The notes beneath the pieces were generated by a model. The model searched no databases, was not told the DNA's origin, and saw nothing but the letters and a program-made list of their open reading frames with translations. The position numbers and the translations under genes are program-made. From Myxococcales bacterium (GTDB lineage: Bacteria > Myxococcota_A > Polyangia > Polyangiales > JADJMO01), in contig JADJMO010000006.1 in NCBI GenBank assembly GCA_016709545.1, positions 124,001 to 188,000 of the forward strand: a stretch of DNA of 64,000 nt, read 5' to 3'. This document shows, in pieces, positions 18,337 through 27,239 of the stretch; positions within the stretch are counted from its first letter, which is position 1; the number at the start of each line of letters is the position of its first letter.

Positions 18337-19758
18337 TCAGTGCCCCATCGCCTTCTGGCGGACCGCCTCGGCGATGACGTTGGCGAGCAGGAGCTTGGCG
18401 ACGTTGAAGTAGATGATGATGCCGAGCACGTCGACCAGCGACGCGATGAACGGCGTGGACGAGGTGGCCGGGTCGAAGCCGAGGCGGCGCATGAGGAGCG
18501 GCAGCATCGAGCCGACCACGCACCCCATCGTGACGATGCCGATGATGGTGATGGCGATGACCCCGGCGATGCGGATGCCGTCGTGCCACATGAGCACGCG
18601 GACCACGCCCACCGTGGCGAGCAGCGCGCCGAGGACGAGGCCCATGCCGAGCTCGCGGACGCCGATGCGCCACCAGTCGCTCAGCTTGATCTCGCCGACC
18701 GCCATGCCGCGGATGATCAGGGTGGCGCTCTGCGAGCCGCTGTTGCCGCCGGTGCTGATGAGGAGCGGCACGTAGAACGCGAGCTTGCCGACCGCCGAGA
18801 GCACCTCGTCGTAGTGGCGGAGCGCGGTGCCGGTGAAGAACTCCTCGATGAAGAGCACGACGAGCCAGCTGCCGCGCTTGCGGATGAAGGTGAGGAAATC
18901 GGTCTCCCAGTACGACGCGTCGAGGGCGTCCATACCGCCGAGTTTCTGGGCGTCCTCGGTGCCCTCCTCGGTGAGGACGTCCATGACGTCGTCGGCGGTG
19001 ATCACGCCGACCATCGTCTGGTACTTGTCGACGACGGGGATCGCCACGATGTCGTACTTGGACATCTGACGCGCGACCTCCTCCTGGTCGGTCTCCGGGC
19101 CGACGGTGATCACGCGGGTGGTCATCACGTCGGAGATCCGCTGGACGGGCTCGGCGAGCAGCACGTCGCGCAGCGAGAGCACGCCCTCGAGCCGCTTGTT
19201 GTCGTTGGTGACGAACAGGTAGTGGATGGTCTCGGCCTCGGCCCCCTTCTCGCGGATGAGGGCGATGGCCTCGAGGACGGTGCGCTCCGGCCCCACGGCC
19301 AGATACTCCGTCGTCATGATCGCGCCGGCGCTGCCCTCGGCGAACCGGAGCAGGTGCTCGGTCTCGGCGGCGGCTTGCGGGTCGACCTGCTCGAGCTGCT
19401 CGAGCAGCTTGTCGCCGACGTCTTCGGGGAGCTGCTCGAGGAGGTCGGCGCGCTCGTCCGGCGCCATCTCGGCCGCGATGTCGGCGGCGTCCTTGGGCCC
19501 GAGGAGCTCGATGATCTCGGACTGGGTGCCCTCCTCGAGGCGCTCGAAGATCGGCGCGGCGAGGTCTTCGGGGAGGAGCCGCAGGATCTCCGCGGCGTCT
19601 TCGTTCTCGAGCTCGTGGAGGAGGTCGGCCAGATCCTCCGGGTGGAAGTCCTCGAGCAGCTCGCGCGCCTGCTCGGGGTCCTTGGCCTCCTCCAGCATGC
19701 GCCGCAGGTCTGGCCCGATCAGGGACAGGACCTGCTTCTGGTGGGACAGCTCGGGCAT
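18337..19758 (-). CDS. mgtE: Magnesium transporter MgtE
   Basis: A 473-aa MgtE-type Mg2+ channel of the inner membrane. The N-terminal helical superhelix (DLADLLHELENEDAAEILRL, EDVGDKLLEQLEQVDP) is followed by two CBS domains (MTTEYLAVGPERTVLEAIAL; VMTTRVITVGPETDQEEVAR) and five membrane helices with the MgtE signature 'LLISTGGNSGSQSATLIIRG' and 'VVGSMLPLLMRRLGFDPA'. The N and CBS domains sense cytosolic Mg2+ and close the pore. The ATG at 19758 gives the normal family start. The stop TGA at 18339-18337 is followed in frame by 34 more codons before a second stop at 18232; see findings. The promoter is shared with the divergent HAD gene. Confidence 0.95.
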   Translation of the reverse strand: MPELSHQKQVLSLIGPDLRRMLEEAKDPEQARELLEDFHPEDLADLLHELENEDAAEILRLLPEDLAAPIFERLEEGTQSEIIELLGPKDAADIAAEMAPDERADLLEQLPEDVGDKLLEQLEQVDPQAAAETEHLLRFAEGSAGAIMTTEYLAVGPERTVLEAIALIREKGAEAETIHYLFVTNDNKRLEGVLSLRDVLLAEPVQRISDVMTTRVITVGPETDQEEVARQMSKYDIVAIPVVDKYQTMVGVITADDVMDVLTEEGTEDAQKLGGMDALDASYWETDFLTFIRKRGSWLVVLFIEEFFTGTALRHYDEVLSAVGKLAFYVPLLISTGGNSGSQSATLIIRGMAVGEIKLSDWWRIGVRELGMGLVLGALLATVGVVRVLMWHDGIRIAGVIAITIIGIVTMGCVVGSMLPLLMRRLGFDPATSSTPFIASLVDVLGIIIYFNVAKLLLANVIAEAVRQKAMGH

Positions 19759-19787
19759 GGCGGGGGGCCGAACTCTGGCGCTTCGGC

Positions 19788-19802
19788 GGTCGACTGTCGA
19801 CC
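19788..19802. promoter_or_regulatory. Perfect 15-bp palindrome in the mgtE/HAD divergent promoter
   Basis: GGTCGAC-T-GTCGACC is an exact 7-1-7 inverted repeat located 30 bp upstream of mgtE (start 19758) and 23 bp upstream of the HAD gene (start 19825). The position suits an operator acting on both genes. Confidence 0.45.
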
Positions 19803-19824
19803 ACAGATTCGCTACTTCCTTCCC

Positions 19825-20892
19825 ATGACCGAGGCCCCCTCCTCCCCGCCCCACGTGGCGCGCTGGGACCTCGACAAGACCTACCTGCGCACCGAGTTCG
19901 ACACCCTCCGGGATCTGGTCAAGACCGCGCTGGAGAGACCGGACGAGAAGACCAGCCACCCCGGCGCCTCGGCTCTCATCCGGGAGCTCCAGTCCCTCGG
20001 GGTCGAGATCCACGTGCTCTCGGGGTCGCCCGAGCAGATGCGCCGGCGGCTCGAGCAAAAGTTACGATTGGATGGCATCCGGTTCGCCTCGTTGACCCTG
20101 AAGCCCAACCTGCAGAACCTGCTGCGCCTCCGGTTCCGCAGCATCCGCGGGCAGCTCGGCTACAAGTTGCCCACCCTGCTCGCCATGCGGGCCGGGCTCG
20201 AGCCGATCGTCCACGAGACCCTCGTCGGCGACGACGCCGAGGCCGACGCCTTCATCTATGCGCTCTACGCCGACCTCTGCTCCGGCCAGGTCGACGAGGG
20301 ACTGCTGGTCGGCGTGATGCAGACCGATCGCTGCCACGAGGAGGAGGTCGAGCACGCGCTCACCGCGCTCCGCCGGCTCGAGAAGCGCAGCCCGGTGGTG
20401 GACCGCATCCTCATCCACCTCGACCGGCAGACGCCGCCCCAGGACTTCGACCTCTACGGCGGCCGCGTGGTGCCGTTCTACAACTACTTCCAGGCGGCCC
20501 TCGTCCTGCAAGAAGACGGGCGACTCTCGGCCGACGCGGTCCTGCGCGTGGGCACCGATCTGGTCCTCCAGCACCGCTTCGACGGCGACGCGCTGGTCCG
20601 GAGCTACCTCGATCTGGCGCGTCGCGGGCACGTGCACGGCGGCGGGCTCACCGCGCTCGCCGAGGCCCTCGAGCGCTGGCCAGTGGCGGATTCGCGCCGC
20701 CACTCGATGCCGCCGCTGTCTTCGCGCTCGCAGGGCGTGGTGCGCCCCGGCCTCGACGAGGTGTACGCGCTCGGTCGCCGGATCGACGAGCTGCGCAAGG
20801 CGGCCGAGGTCGCCCCCGAGCGCCCGGGGATCGCCGTGCCCGACTACCTGATGCTGGTCCGCATCCACAACCGCCGCCGCCACAAGAAGTGA
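19825..20892 (+). CDS. HAD-superfamily phosphatase, App1-like
   Basis: A 355-aa soluble protein with the full set of haloacid dehalogenase motifs: motif I 'WDLDKTYL' (DxDxT) near residue 15, motif II Ser in 'VLSGSP', motif III Lys in 'GYKLPTLL' and motif IV 'LVGDDAEADA'. These enzymes transfer phosphate through an aspartyl intermediate. The arrangement around motif I recalls the App1/DUF2183 phosphatidate-phosphatase-like family, but substrate assignment is tentative. The C-terminal 130 residues have no known fold and end in a basic run (NRRRHKK). Divergent from mgtE. Confidence 0.72.
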   Translation: MTEAPSSPPHVARWDLDKTYLRTEFDTLRDLVKTALERPDEKTSHPGASALIRELQSLGVEIHVLSGSPEQMRRRLEQKLRLDGIRFASLTLKPNLQNLLRLRFRSIRGQLGYKLPTLLAMRAGLEPIVHETLVGDDAEADAFIYALYADLCSGQVDEGLLVGVMQTDRCHEEEVEHALTALRRLEKRSPVVDRILIHLDRQTPPQDFDLYGGRVVPFYNYFQAALVLQEDGRLSADAVLRVGTDLVLQHRFDGDALVRSYLDLARRGHVHGGGLTALAEALERWPVADSRRHSMPPLSSRSQGVVRPGLDEVYALGRRIDELRKAAEVAPERPGIAVPDYLMLVRIHNRRRHKK

Positions 20893-20946
20893 ACGGAGTG
20901 AGCCTCCACGGGCGGCCGCAACAGCAAGAAGTGAACGGAGCGAGCC
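20884..20946 (+). repeat. 21-bp direct repeat, two copies, 42-bp period
   Basis: Copies at 20884-20904 and 20926-20946 read AAGAAGTGAACGGAGYGAGC(C) and differ at one base (T/C). The first copy includes the last codons and stop of the HAD gene; the second lies between it and the convergent DUF6036 gene. This looks like a tail duplication; no function is evident. Confidence 0.6.
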
Positions 20947-20952
20947 GGAGGC

Positions 20953-21480
20953 CTAACCGCGCCTGGTGGCCTCGATGCGCGCGCGCGCGGCCTCCCGGCG
21001 GGGCTCCTCGACGGTCACGGTGGCGAGTCGCGCGAGCAGGAGCTCCACCTGCACGAGGCCTGCGTCCACCGCCGCTCGCAAGAAGACGAGGTCCTTGTCG
21101 CGTCCAGCGATCGTCTTGGCGACCACGAGGTCGTGGGGGTCGAGACACCAGCCCGTGACGCCGCGGGTGTTGTCGTTGCGCAGGGCGACGAGTCGATCCG
21201 CCCAGCCACTCGGCAGGATCGCCGTCGCCTCGCCCACCCCTTGCGCGTAGTAGCCGTAGGTCTCGTGGAACGGCGACCCCTCGCCGATGCAGCCGTCGAT
21301 GAGGTCCGCGCGCTCCGGGTGATTCCTCGGGTAGACGTCAGCCTCGGTCGAAGCCAGCAACACCTGCGGGGCATCGGGGTGGCTCGCGAGGATCGACTGG
21401 CTGCCGATGACGACGATGTCGTCGTCGTTCGCGATGTCGCCCGCCGCGCGGATCACGTGCTCGAGCTGCTGTCGATTCAT
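20953..21480 (-). CDS. DUF6036-type nucleotidyltransferase-like protein
   Basis: A 175-aa protein of the DUF6036 nucleotidyltransferase-like group. Visible are 'DDIVVIGSQSILASHP' (the Gly-Ser strand of the NTase fold), 'LLASTEADVYPRNHPERADL' (an Asp pair acting as metal ligands in this superfamily), 'SPFHETYGYYAQGVG', 'ATAILPSGWADRL' and 'CLDPHDLVVAKTIAGRDKD'. Related stand-alone NTases are toxins in type IV-like toxin-antitoxin and abortive infection systems; activity here is unknown. It starts with ATG overlapping the stop of the small upstream gene (ATGA), forming a tight pair. Confidence 0.75.
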   Translation of the reverse strand: MNRQQLEHVIRAAGDIANDDDIVVIGSQSILASHPDAPQVLLASTEADVYPRNHPERADLIDGCIGEGSPFHETYGYYAQGVGEATAILPSGWADRLVALRNDNTRGVTGWCLDPHDLVVAKTIAGRDKDLVFLRAAVDAGLVQVELLLARLATVTVEEPRREAARARIEATRRG

Positions 21481-21788
21481 CGACGCGCGACCTCTCGCCA
21501 GATCTGCCAGCGCTCCCGCGGGGGCACGACGAACGTGAACGGGGTGGTCTGACGCAGCGCTCGACCGGCCTCGCTGGGATCCACGAGCGCAACGAGCAGC
21601 GCCTCGCGCGGTCCGAGCAGCAGCACCTCCCACGCGTCCGCCCACGGCCCCGCCAGCAGACCCTCCGCGCGGTGCGCCCGGACCCGGGAGAGCGCGCGAT
21701 CGACGATCGTCCCGTCGCCGCGGATCGCGCGCGCGACGGCCTCGTGGAGAGCGAGGCTGCGCTCCTCGGCGAGGCGGTGCGGGTCCAC
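21477..21788 (-). CDS. Small partner protein of the DUF6036 gene
   Basis: A 103-aa protein with GTG start, helical N-terminus ('HEAVARAIRGDGTIVDRALS') and a C-terminal motif 'GRALRQTTPFTFVVPPRERW' followed by 'QIWREV'. I recall this C-terminal pattern (LRQ-x-PF ... RERW-x-I-x-REV) from small genes placed just before nucleotidyltransferase genes in many bacteria, often suspected antitoxins. It overlaps the downstream gene by 4 bp. No DNA-binding motif is evident. The antitoxin idea is inference from size, overlap and partner. Confidence 0.62.
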   Translation of the reverse strand: MDPHRLAEERSLALHEAVARAIRGDGTIVDRALSRVRAHRAEGLLAGPWADAWEVLLLGPREALLVALVDPSEAGRALRQTTPFTFVVPPRERWQIWREVARR

Positions 21789-21809
21789 GCCTCGAGGATA
21801 CCACCAGCC

Positions 21810-22760
21810 CTACTCGAGCAGCCCGCGCAGCCGCCGCTCGATCACGATCCTCCCGAACAAGAGGTACTCGAGCGCGCCCAGGATCAAGAACGGTCCGAAC
21901 GCGAGCCGCTGCCCGCCGATGCCGGAAGGGGGCGGCTCCGCGAGCGGGTCGTCCGGGTCCATCGCCTCGCCCGCGGCCGCGGCCTCCTCGCGCTCCTGCT
22001 GCACGCTCTCCGGCTCCTCGAGCTTGCCGTGGCGCGCCAGCGTGACGATGGCCGCGAGCGTGCCCTGCAGCGACCCGGCGAAGAGCGCGAACAGCACCCC
22101 GCGCCAGCCGAACCACGCGCCGACCAGCAAGAGCAGCTTGGCGTCGCCCTCGCCCATCCCCGGGCGCCCGCGGATCAGCTTGTAGAGCCACACGAACGGC
22201 ACCATCACGCCGAAGTACCCGACGCACGCGCCGACCAGCGAGACCTTCCAGGTGAGCTCCGGTCGCAGCCCGACCGTGCCGAGCGCGAACACCGCGCCGC
22301 CGAGGGTGATCTCGTCGGGCAGGTACATGTGATCGAGGTCGATGAACGCGGCCGCGACCAGCGCGAAGACGATCGCGAGGTCGGCGTACCCGCGGGCGAG
22401 CAAGGGCAGGAGCGGCGTGTCGAGCGGCGCGGAGAGCACGACCACCTCGAGGCACGCCCACGCGAGCAGCCCGCCGATCAGCTCGACCATCGGGTAGCGG
22501 AGCGCGATCTTCGCGCCGCAGCACCGCGCCTTGCCGCGCAGCAGGATCCACCCGAGCACGGGGATGTTGTCGCGGGCGGCGATCGGCGTGCCGCACGCGC
22601 CGCAGCGCGAGGCGGGACGCACGATGCTGAGGCCCTCGGGCACTCGATAGATCACCACGTTCAGGAAGCTGCCCACCACCAGCCCGTAGGCGAGGGTGAA
22701 GCTCCGCAGGAGCCAGAAGGGGACGTCGACGAGCCGCACCGAGGGGGAACACGCTACCAT
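21810..22760 (-). CDS. pilD: Prepilin peptidase (type IV leader peptidase)
   Basis: A 316-aa inner-membrane aspartic peptidase that cleaves and N-methylates type IV prepilins and pseudopilins. It has the family's N-terminal segment 'YGLVVGSFLNVVIYRVPEG', a cytoplasmic zinc loop (CGACG ... KARCCGAKI, with the second pair adjacent rather than CxxC), several membrane helices, and the two catalytic aspartates in 'FIDLDHMYLPDEIT' and 'GMGEGDAKLLL'. An insertion of about 45 acidic residues (QQEREEAAAAGEAMDPDDP) precedes the last helix. The ATG at 22760 leaves 8 bp to the divergent pyk start; a GTG at 22739 is an alternative. No pilin gene is nearby. Confidence 0.9.
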   Translation of the reverse strand: MVACSPSVRLVDVPFWLLRSFTLAYGLVVGSFLNVVIYRVPEGLSIVRPASRCGACGTPIAARDNIPVLGWILLRGKARCCGAKIALRYPMVELIGGLLAWACLEVVVLSAPLDTPLLPLLARGYADLAIVFALVAAAFIDLDHMYLPDEITLGGAVFALGTVGLRPELTWKVSLVGACVGYFGVMVPFVWLYKLIRGRPGMGEGDAKLLLLVGAWFGWRGVLFALFAGSLQGTLAAIVTLARHGKLEEPESVQQEREEAAAAGEAMDPDDPLAEPPPSGIGGQRLAFGPFLILGALEYLLFGRIVIERRLRGLLE

Positions 22761-22768
22761 CGCCGGCC

Positions 22769-24235
22769 ATGTCCCAGCACCACTCCGTCGGCGCGCCGCG
22801 CGCGTCGGCCAATCGGCGCGCGAAGATCGTCTGCACCATCGGCCCCGCGTCCGACGGGCCCGAGATGCTCGACAAGCTCTGTGCCGCGGGCATGGACGTC
22901 GCGCGCCTCAACTTCAGCCACGGCACGCACGACGAGCACCTGCAGCGGATCAAGGCCATCCGGGCCGCCTCCGAGCGCAACCATCGCCCCATCGCCATCC
23001 TGCAGGACCTGTGCGGCCCCAAGATCCGCGCCGGCAAGTTCGAGCTCGGCGCCCTGGTCGTCCAGCAGGGCGCCACCGTCGACCTCGCCGAGGGCGAAGT
23101 CGAGCCCGAAAAGGGGGTGGTCCCCATCGGCTACGAGGGCCTCGCCGAGGACGTCCACGTGGGCGACAAGATCCTCATCGACGACGGGCGCGTGGTGCTC
23201 GAGGTGGCCGAGATCCTCACCGACAAGTTCCCCCGCGTGCGCTGCCTGGTCCTCACCGGCGGCCGCATCCAGACCCGCGCCGGCGTGTTCCTGCCAAGCC
23301 GCAGCCTGCGCATCGACGCCCTCACCGAGGCCGACAAGAAGGACCTCGAGTTCGGGCTCGCCAACAACGTCGACTACGTCGGCCTCTCGTTCGTGCGCGC
23401 CGCCAAGGACGTCGAGCAGCTGCGCGAGATCTGCGAGGCCTTCGGCGCGCCGACCCCGATCGTCGCCAAGATCGAGACCCCGAGCGCCATCGAGCACCTC
23501 GACGCCATCGTGCGCGCCGCCGACGCGGTCATGGTCGCGCGCGGCGACCTCGCCGTCGAGATGAGCCCCGAGCAGGTGCCGGTGCTCCAGAAGCGCATCC
23601 TCGCGGTGGCCCGGCGTCACCGGCGCCCCGTCATCGTCGCCACCGAGATGCTGCAGTCGATGGTCAAGTCCACGCGGCCGACGCGCGCCGAGGCGAGCGA
23701 CGTCGCCAACGCGGTCTTCGACGGCGCCGACGCGGTGATGCTCTCGGGCGAGACCGCGAGCGGCGACTACCCCGAGCTCGCCGTCTCGATGATGGCGCGC
23801 ATCGCCCAGATGGCCGAGGGCTCGCCGTTCTACGCGCCGCCCGTCGATCCGCTCGAGAGCGGCAAGACCAGCGTCGCCGAGAGCATCGCGCGCAACGCGG
23901 CCGACGTCGCCGGCGAGCTCCGCGCGCGCTGCGTCGTCTGCTTCACGCACAGCGGCGACACCGCCCGCCTCGTCAGCAAGGGCCGCCCCAACATGCCCAT
24001 CGTCGCGTTCTCGCCGGTCGAGCAGACACGGCGGCGGCTCGCGCTCGTGTGGGGCGTCCAGCCCCGCATGCTCGGCTCGGCGGTGAGCACCGAGGAGGAG
24101 GTCATCAACCTCGCCTCGGCCTACCTCGTGGCCCAGGGCATGGCGTTCCCCGGCGACCGCGTCGTGCTGGTCTATGGGGCGCCGATCAACGTCAAGGGCA
24201 CGACCAACGTGGTGCGCGTGCACGAGATCCGTTGA
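22769..24235 (+). CDS. pyk: Pyruvate kinase
   Basis: A 488-aa pyruvate kinase, converting phosphoenolpyruvate and ADP to pyruvate and ATP in the last step of glycolysis. Signature parts: 'KIVCTIGPASDGPEMLDKLC', 'GMDVARLNFSHGTHDEH', 'ILQDLCGPKIRAGKF', 'IVAKIETPSAIEHLDAIV', 'VMVARGDLAVEM', and 'PTRAEASDVANAVFDGADAV' with 'MLSGETASGDYPELAV'. The C-terminal regulatory domain contains 'VVCFTHSGDTARLVSKGRPN' and ends at 'VVRVHEIR'. Length is normal. The start lies 8 bp from the divergent pilD start; they seem unrelated. Confidence 0.97.
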   Translation: MSQHHSVGAPRASANRRAKIVCTIGPASDGPEMLDKLCAAGMDVARLNFSHGTHDEHLQRIKAIRAASERNHRPIAILQDLCGPKIRAGKFELGALVVQQGATVDLAEGEVEPEKGVVPIGYEGLAEDVHVGDKILIDDGRVVLEVAEILTDKFPRVRCLVLTGGRIQTRAGVFLPSRSLRIDALTEADKKDLEFGLANNVDYVGLSFVRAAKDVEQLREICEAFGAPTPIVAKIETPSAIEHLDAIVRAADAVMVARGDLAVEMSPEQVPVLQKRILAVARRHRRPVIVATEMLQSMVKSTRPTRAEASDVANAVFDGADAVMLSGETASGDYPELAVSMMARIAQMAEGSPFYAPPVDPLESGKTSVAESIARNAADVAGELRARCVVCFTHSGDTARLVSKGRPNMPIVAFSPVEQTRRRLALVWGVQPRMLGSAVSTEEEVINLASAYLVAQGMAFPGDRVVLVYGAPINVKGTTNVVRVHEIR

Positions 24236-24299
24236 ACGGGTGGCGAGGCCTTCGCACCTCGTCCACACTGCACGTTTCCCCCGTCGCTCGGAGATTCCG

Positions 24300-27239
24300 A
24301 TGACCGTCCGCCGCTTTCCTTCCTTGCTCGGCGCTTCCTTGCTCGGCGCCCTGTCCCTCGCGTCGGCGTGCTCGCGCAGCGAGCGCACGCCCGACCCGAA
24401 GGGCGAGGGCAAGCCGGTCGCGCCGGGGGAGGTCACGCTGAGCCTGCCGTCCACGCCGCGTGGCGAGGAGCTGCTCGCGCGCGCCCGCACCGCGTTCCTC
24501 ACCCGCGTCGAGGGCGTCGATCGGCCCGTGCTCGGCGGCGCGCAGATCGGCGTCGTCACCACCGACGGACGGGTGATCCACGCGCGCCCCGCCGGTCCGC
24601 GGGCCGGCGCCGTGCCGGTCGCGGCGGTCGAGGTCGCGCTCCCCAAGCTCGCCGACGCGCCGATGGTCGTGCGCTCGACGGCGTCCGACCTCGCCGTGCG
24701 CGTGCGACCGGTCGGGTTCGCGGCCCAGCCGGCGGAGTGGGCCGAGCAGATCGCGGTCTACCCGAGCGTGGCCGCCGGGGTCGATGCGTTCCGCGTCGTC
24801 CAGGCCAATGGCGTCGAAGATTTCTACCAGGTCGACGCGCCGCGCGACGAGCTCGCCTTCGAGCAGGAGATCACCCTCGAGCACGTGGCCGGGCTGCGCC
24901 TCGTCGCCGATACCCTCGAGCTCCTCGACGCGACCGGCAACCCGCTCGTCCGCGCCACGCCGCCGATCGCCTTCGACAGCGCCGGGCGCGCCCGTGCTGG
25001 CCACCTCCGCGTCGTCGGCTGTCGCTACGACGAAGATCCGCGCGGTCCGTGGGGGCGCCCCGTCGTCGCACCCGGGCAAGACAAGTGTCGCCTCATCACC
25101 ACCGTGGACGGCCGGGGGCTCTCGTTCCCGGTCCTCTTCGATCCGACCTGGCAGGGCACCGGCACCACCAAGCAGACCCACGCCTATCACCAGCTCCACG
25201 CCCTGCAGGGCGGCGTCGACAAGGACAAGGTCCTCCTGGTCAACGGCACGGGCTCGTTCCCCGGCGTCACCGAGCTCTTCAACCCCAAGTCCACCCCGCT
25301 CACCTGGGCGAGCTCGAGCTCGTACCCCGGCACCGTCACGATGGGGCAGGGCTCGGGCTCGGCTGCGCTCAAGGACGGCACCGTCGTCGCGTTCGGCGGC
25401 GCCCCCACCAGCGGCACCACGGCTTGCCAGGCCACTGTCGTCGTGCGCAGCCCCACCACGGGCGTGTGGGGACCAGGCGCGGCCATGTCCTCCGCGCGCT
25501 GCTACGCCGCGGCCACCACCGCGGACGTCGACGGCAAGGAGTCCGTGCTCGTGTTCGGCGGGCAGGCGGGCTCTGGCGCCGCGTCGAGCTTCCCGCCCAT
25601 CAAGGCCGCGCAGATCTACGACAGCGGCACCGACACCTGGTCGACCCTCGCGGTCGGCATGTCGGTCGCCCGCGCGCGCGCCCGCGCGGTGCGCCTCAAC
25701 GACGGTCGCGTGTTGATCGCCGGCGGTGAGGACTACAACACGACGACGTTCACGACGACGCCGTGGGAGACGGCCGAGATCTGGAACCCGACCACCAAGG
25801 CCTTCGCGGCGGCACCGAGCATGGCCGCCAAGCGCTCGAGCGGTGAGCTCGTCGCGCTGCCGGGCGCCAAGCCCTACGCGGTGTTCGCGGGTGGGACCTC
25901 CACCTCCTCGGTCACCGGAGCGCTCGACTCGCTCGAGGTGTTCGACGGCACCAAGTGGACGATGCTCTCTGCCAAGCTGGGCTCCCCACGCTTCCAGTTC
26001 GCCTCCTCCCTCCTCGACGACGGGCGCGTGCTCTTCACGGGTGGCTACTCCTACTCACCGCTCACCGGGGTCGTGGTGACCGACGCCGCCGACCTGTTCG
26101 TGCCTGGCGCCGACCCCACCGCGGCGACCCTCGTCGGCGCCACCATCATGGCCGACAAGCGCCAGTGGCACGCGATGGTCAACGTGCCGGGTCTCGGCGC
26201 GCTGGTCACCGGCGGCCTCACCACCACCGCCACCCTGGGCAGCGAGTCCACGTCGTCCGAGGTGTTCAACGTCGCGATCGGCGGCGCGTGCGGCACGGGT
26301 TGCCTGGGAGGCCTCACCTGCGTCGACGGCGTCTGCTGCAGCACGAGCACGTGCCCCTCGGGGCAGAAGTGCAACAACCCCGGGCGCGAGGGCGTGTGCA
26401 CCAAGCCCAAGGGGGACACCTGCACCACCAACAGCGAGTGCGCGACCGGCTACTGCGTGACCGGCGTGTGCTGCGAGTCGTCGTGCACCGGAGGCTGCAA
26501 CACCTGCTCCGAGGCGGGCTCGCTCGGCACCTGCAAACCGGCCCCGACGGGCACCGATCCCGCCAAGTTCTGCGGCACCGACCCGTACTGCAGCAAGAAG
26601 TGCGACGGCACCGGCAAGTGCCAGGTGAGCTACCCGGGGACCTCCACCACCTGCGGCGCCTCCGCGACCGACGGCGGCACCGGGCCCTTCTGCGCGGCCT
26701 ACGCCTGCAACGGGTTCGGGTCGTGCACCTCGAAGACCAACAACTGCGGCCTCACCTGCACCACCACCGTGTCGTGCGACGAGGCCACCAAGACGTGCAC
26801 GCCGCTCGTCACCGGCATCAGCGCCGGGTTCTGCGTCATCGAGAGCAAGTGCTGGGCATACGGCGACGTGAACCCGAAGGACGCGTGCCAGGTCTGCGAT
26901 CCGCCGGTCAGCAAGCTCAGCTGGTCGCCCAGCACCGAGGCGAGCTGCTCCGACGGCGGCATCGACTCCGGCCTCGACACGGGCGCCGTCGACACCGGGC
27001 TCCTCGACTCCGCGGTCGACACGGGCGTCGTCGACTCGGGCACCTCCGCCGACACCGGCAAGCCCGACACCGGGAGCGATGACGGCGGGCTTGAGGACAC
27101 CGGACCCGCGACCGGCGACCTCCCCGAGGCAGGCGGCTGCTCGGTGGGTGCCGGTCCGATCGCGTTCGCCGAGCTCGGCGCTTCCGGGATCGGAGCCTTC
27201 CTCGCCGCGCTCGCCCTCCGTCGGCGCCGCGCTCGTTGA
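24300..27239 (+). CDS. Kelch-like lipoprotein with Cys modules and MYXO-CTERM-like tail
   Basis: A 979-aa exported protein. The start ATG at 24300 has a GGAG ribosome site and a signal ending in 'LSLASAC'. Residues up to about 300 form an unknown beta domain; 300-680 contain kelch-like repeats (GGAPTSG, VFGGQAGSG, RARAVRLNDGRVLIAGGEDY, FASSLLDDGRVLFTGGYSY, LVTGGLTT), predicting a propeller; 690-890 is Cys-rich (CTTNSECATGYCVTGVCCES). A DTG/DSG-rich spacer precedes the tail 'GGCSVGAGPIAF...IGAFLAALALRRRRAR', which matches the MYXO-CTERM layout: Gly-Cys, one helix, Arg run. Such tails are processed by myxosortases. Stop and next start overlap (TGATG). Confidence 0.8.
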   Translation: MTVRRFPSLLGASLLGALSLASACSRSERTPDPKGEGKPVAPGEVTLSLPSTPRGEELLARARTAFLTRVEGVDRPVLGGAQIGVVTTDGRVIHARPAGPRAGAVPVAAVEVALPKLADAPMVVRSTASDLAVRVRPVGFAAQPAEWAEQIAVYPSVAAGVDAFRVVQANGVEDFYQVDAPRDELAFEQEITLEHVAGLRLVADTLELLDATGNPLVRATPPIAFDSAGRARAGHLRVVGCRYDEDPRGPWGRPVVAPGQDKCRLITTVDGRGLSFPVLFDPTWQGTGTTKQTHAYHQLHALQGGVDKDKVLLVNGTGSFPGVTELFNPKSTPLTWASSSSYPGTVTMGQGSGSAALKDGTVVAFGGAPTSGTTACQATVVVRSPTTGVWGPGAAMSSARCYAAATTADVDGKESVLVFGGQAGSGAASSFPPIKAAQIYDSGTDTWSTLAVGMSVARARARAVRLNDGRVLIAGGEDYNTTTFTTTPWETAEIWNPTTKAFAAAPSMAAKRSSGELVALPGAKPYAVFAGGTSTSSVTGALDSLEVFDGTKWTMLSAKLGSPRFQFASSLLDDGRVLFTGGYSYSPLTGVVVTDAADLFVPGADPTAATLVGATIMADKRQWHAMVNVPGLGALVTGGLTTTATLGSESTSSEVFNVAIGGACGTGCLGGLTCVDGVCCSTSTCPSGQKCNNPGREGVCTKPKGDTCTTNSECATGYCVTGVCCESSCTGGCNTCSEAGSLGTCKPAPTGTDPAKFCGTDPYCSKKCDGTGKCQVSYPGTSTTCGASATDGGTGPFCAAYACNGFGSCTSKTNNCGLTCTTTVSCDEATKTCTPLVTGISAGFCVIESKCWAYGDVNPKDACQVCDPPVSKLSWSPSTEASCSDGGIDSGLDTGAVDTGLLDSAVDTGVVDSGTSADTGKPDTGSDDGGLEDTGPATGDLPEAGGCSVGAGPIAFAELGASGIGAFLAALALRRRRAR

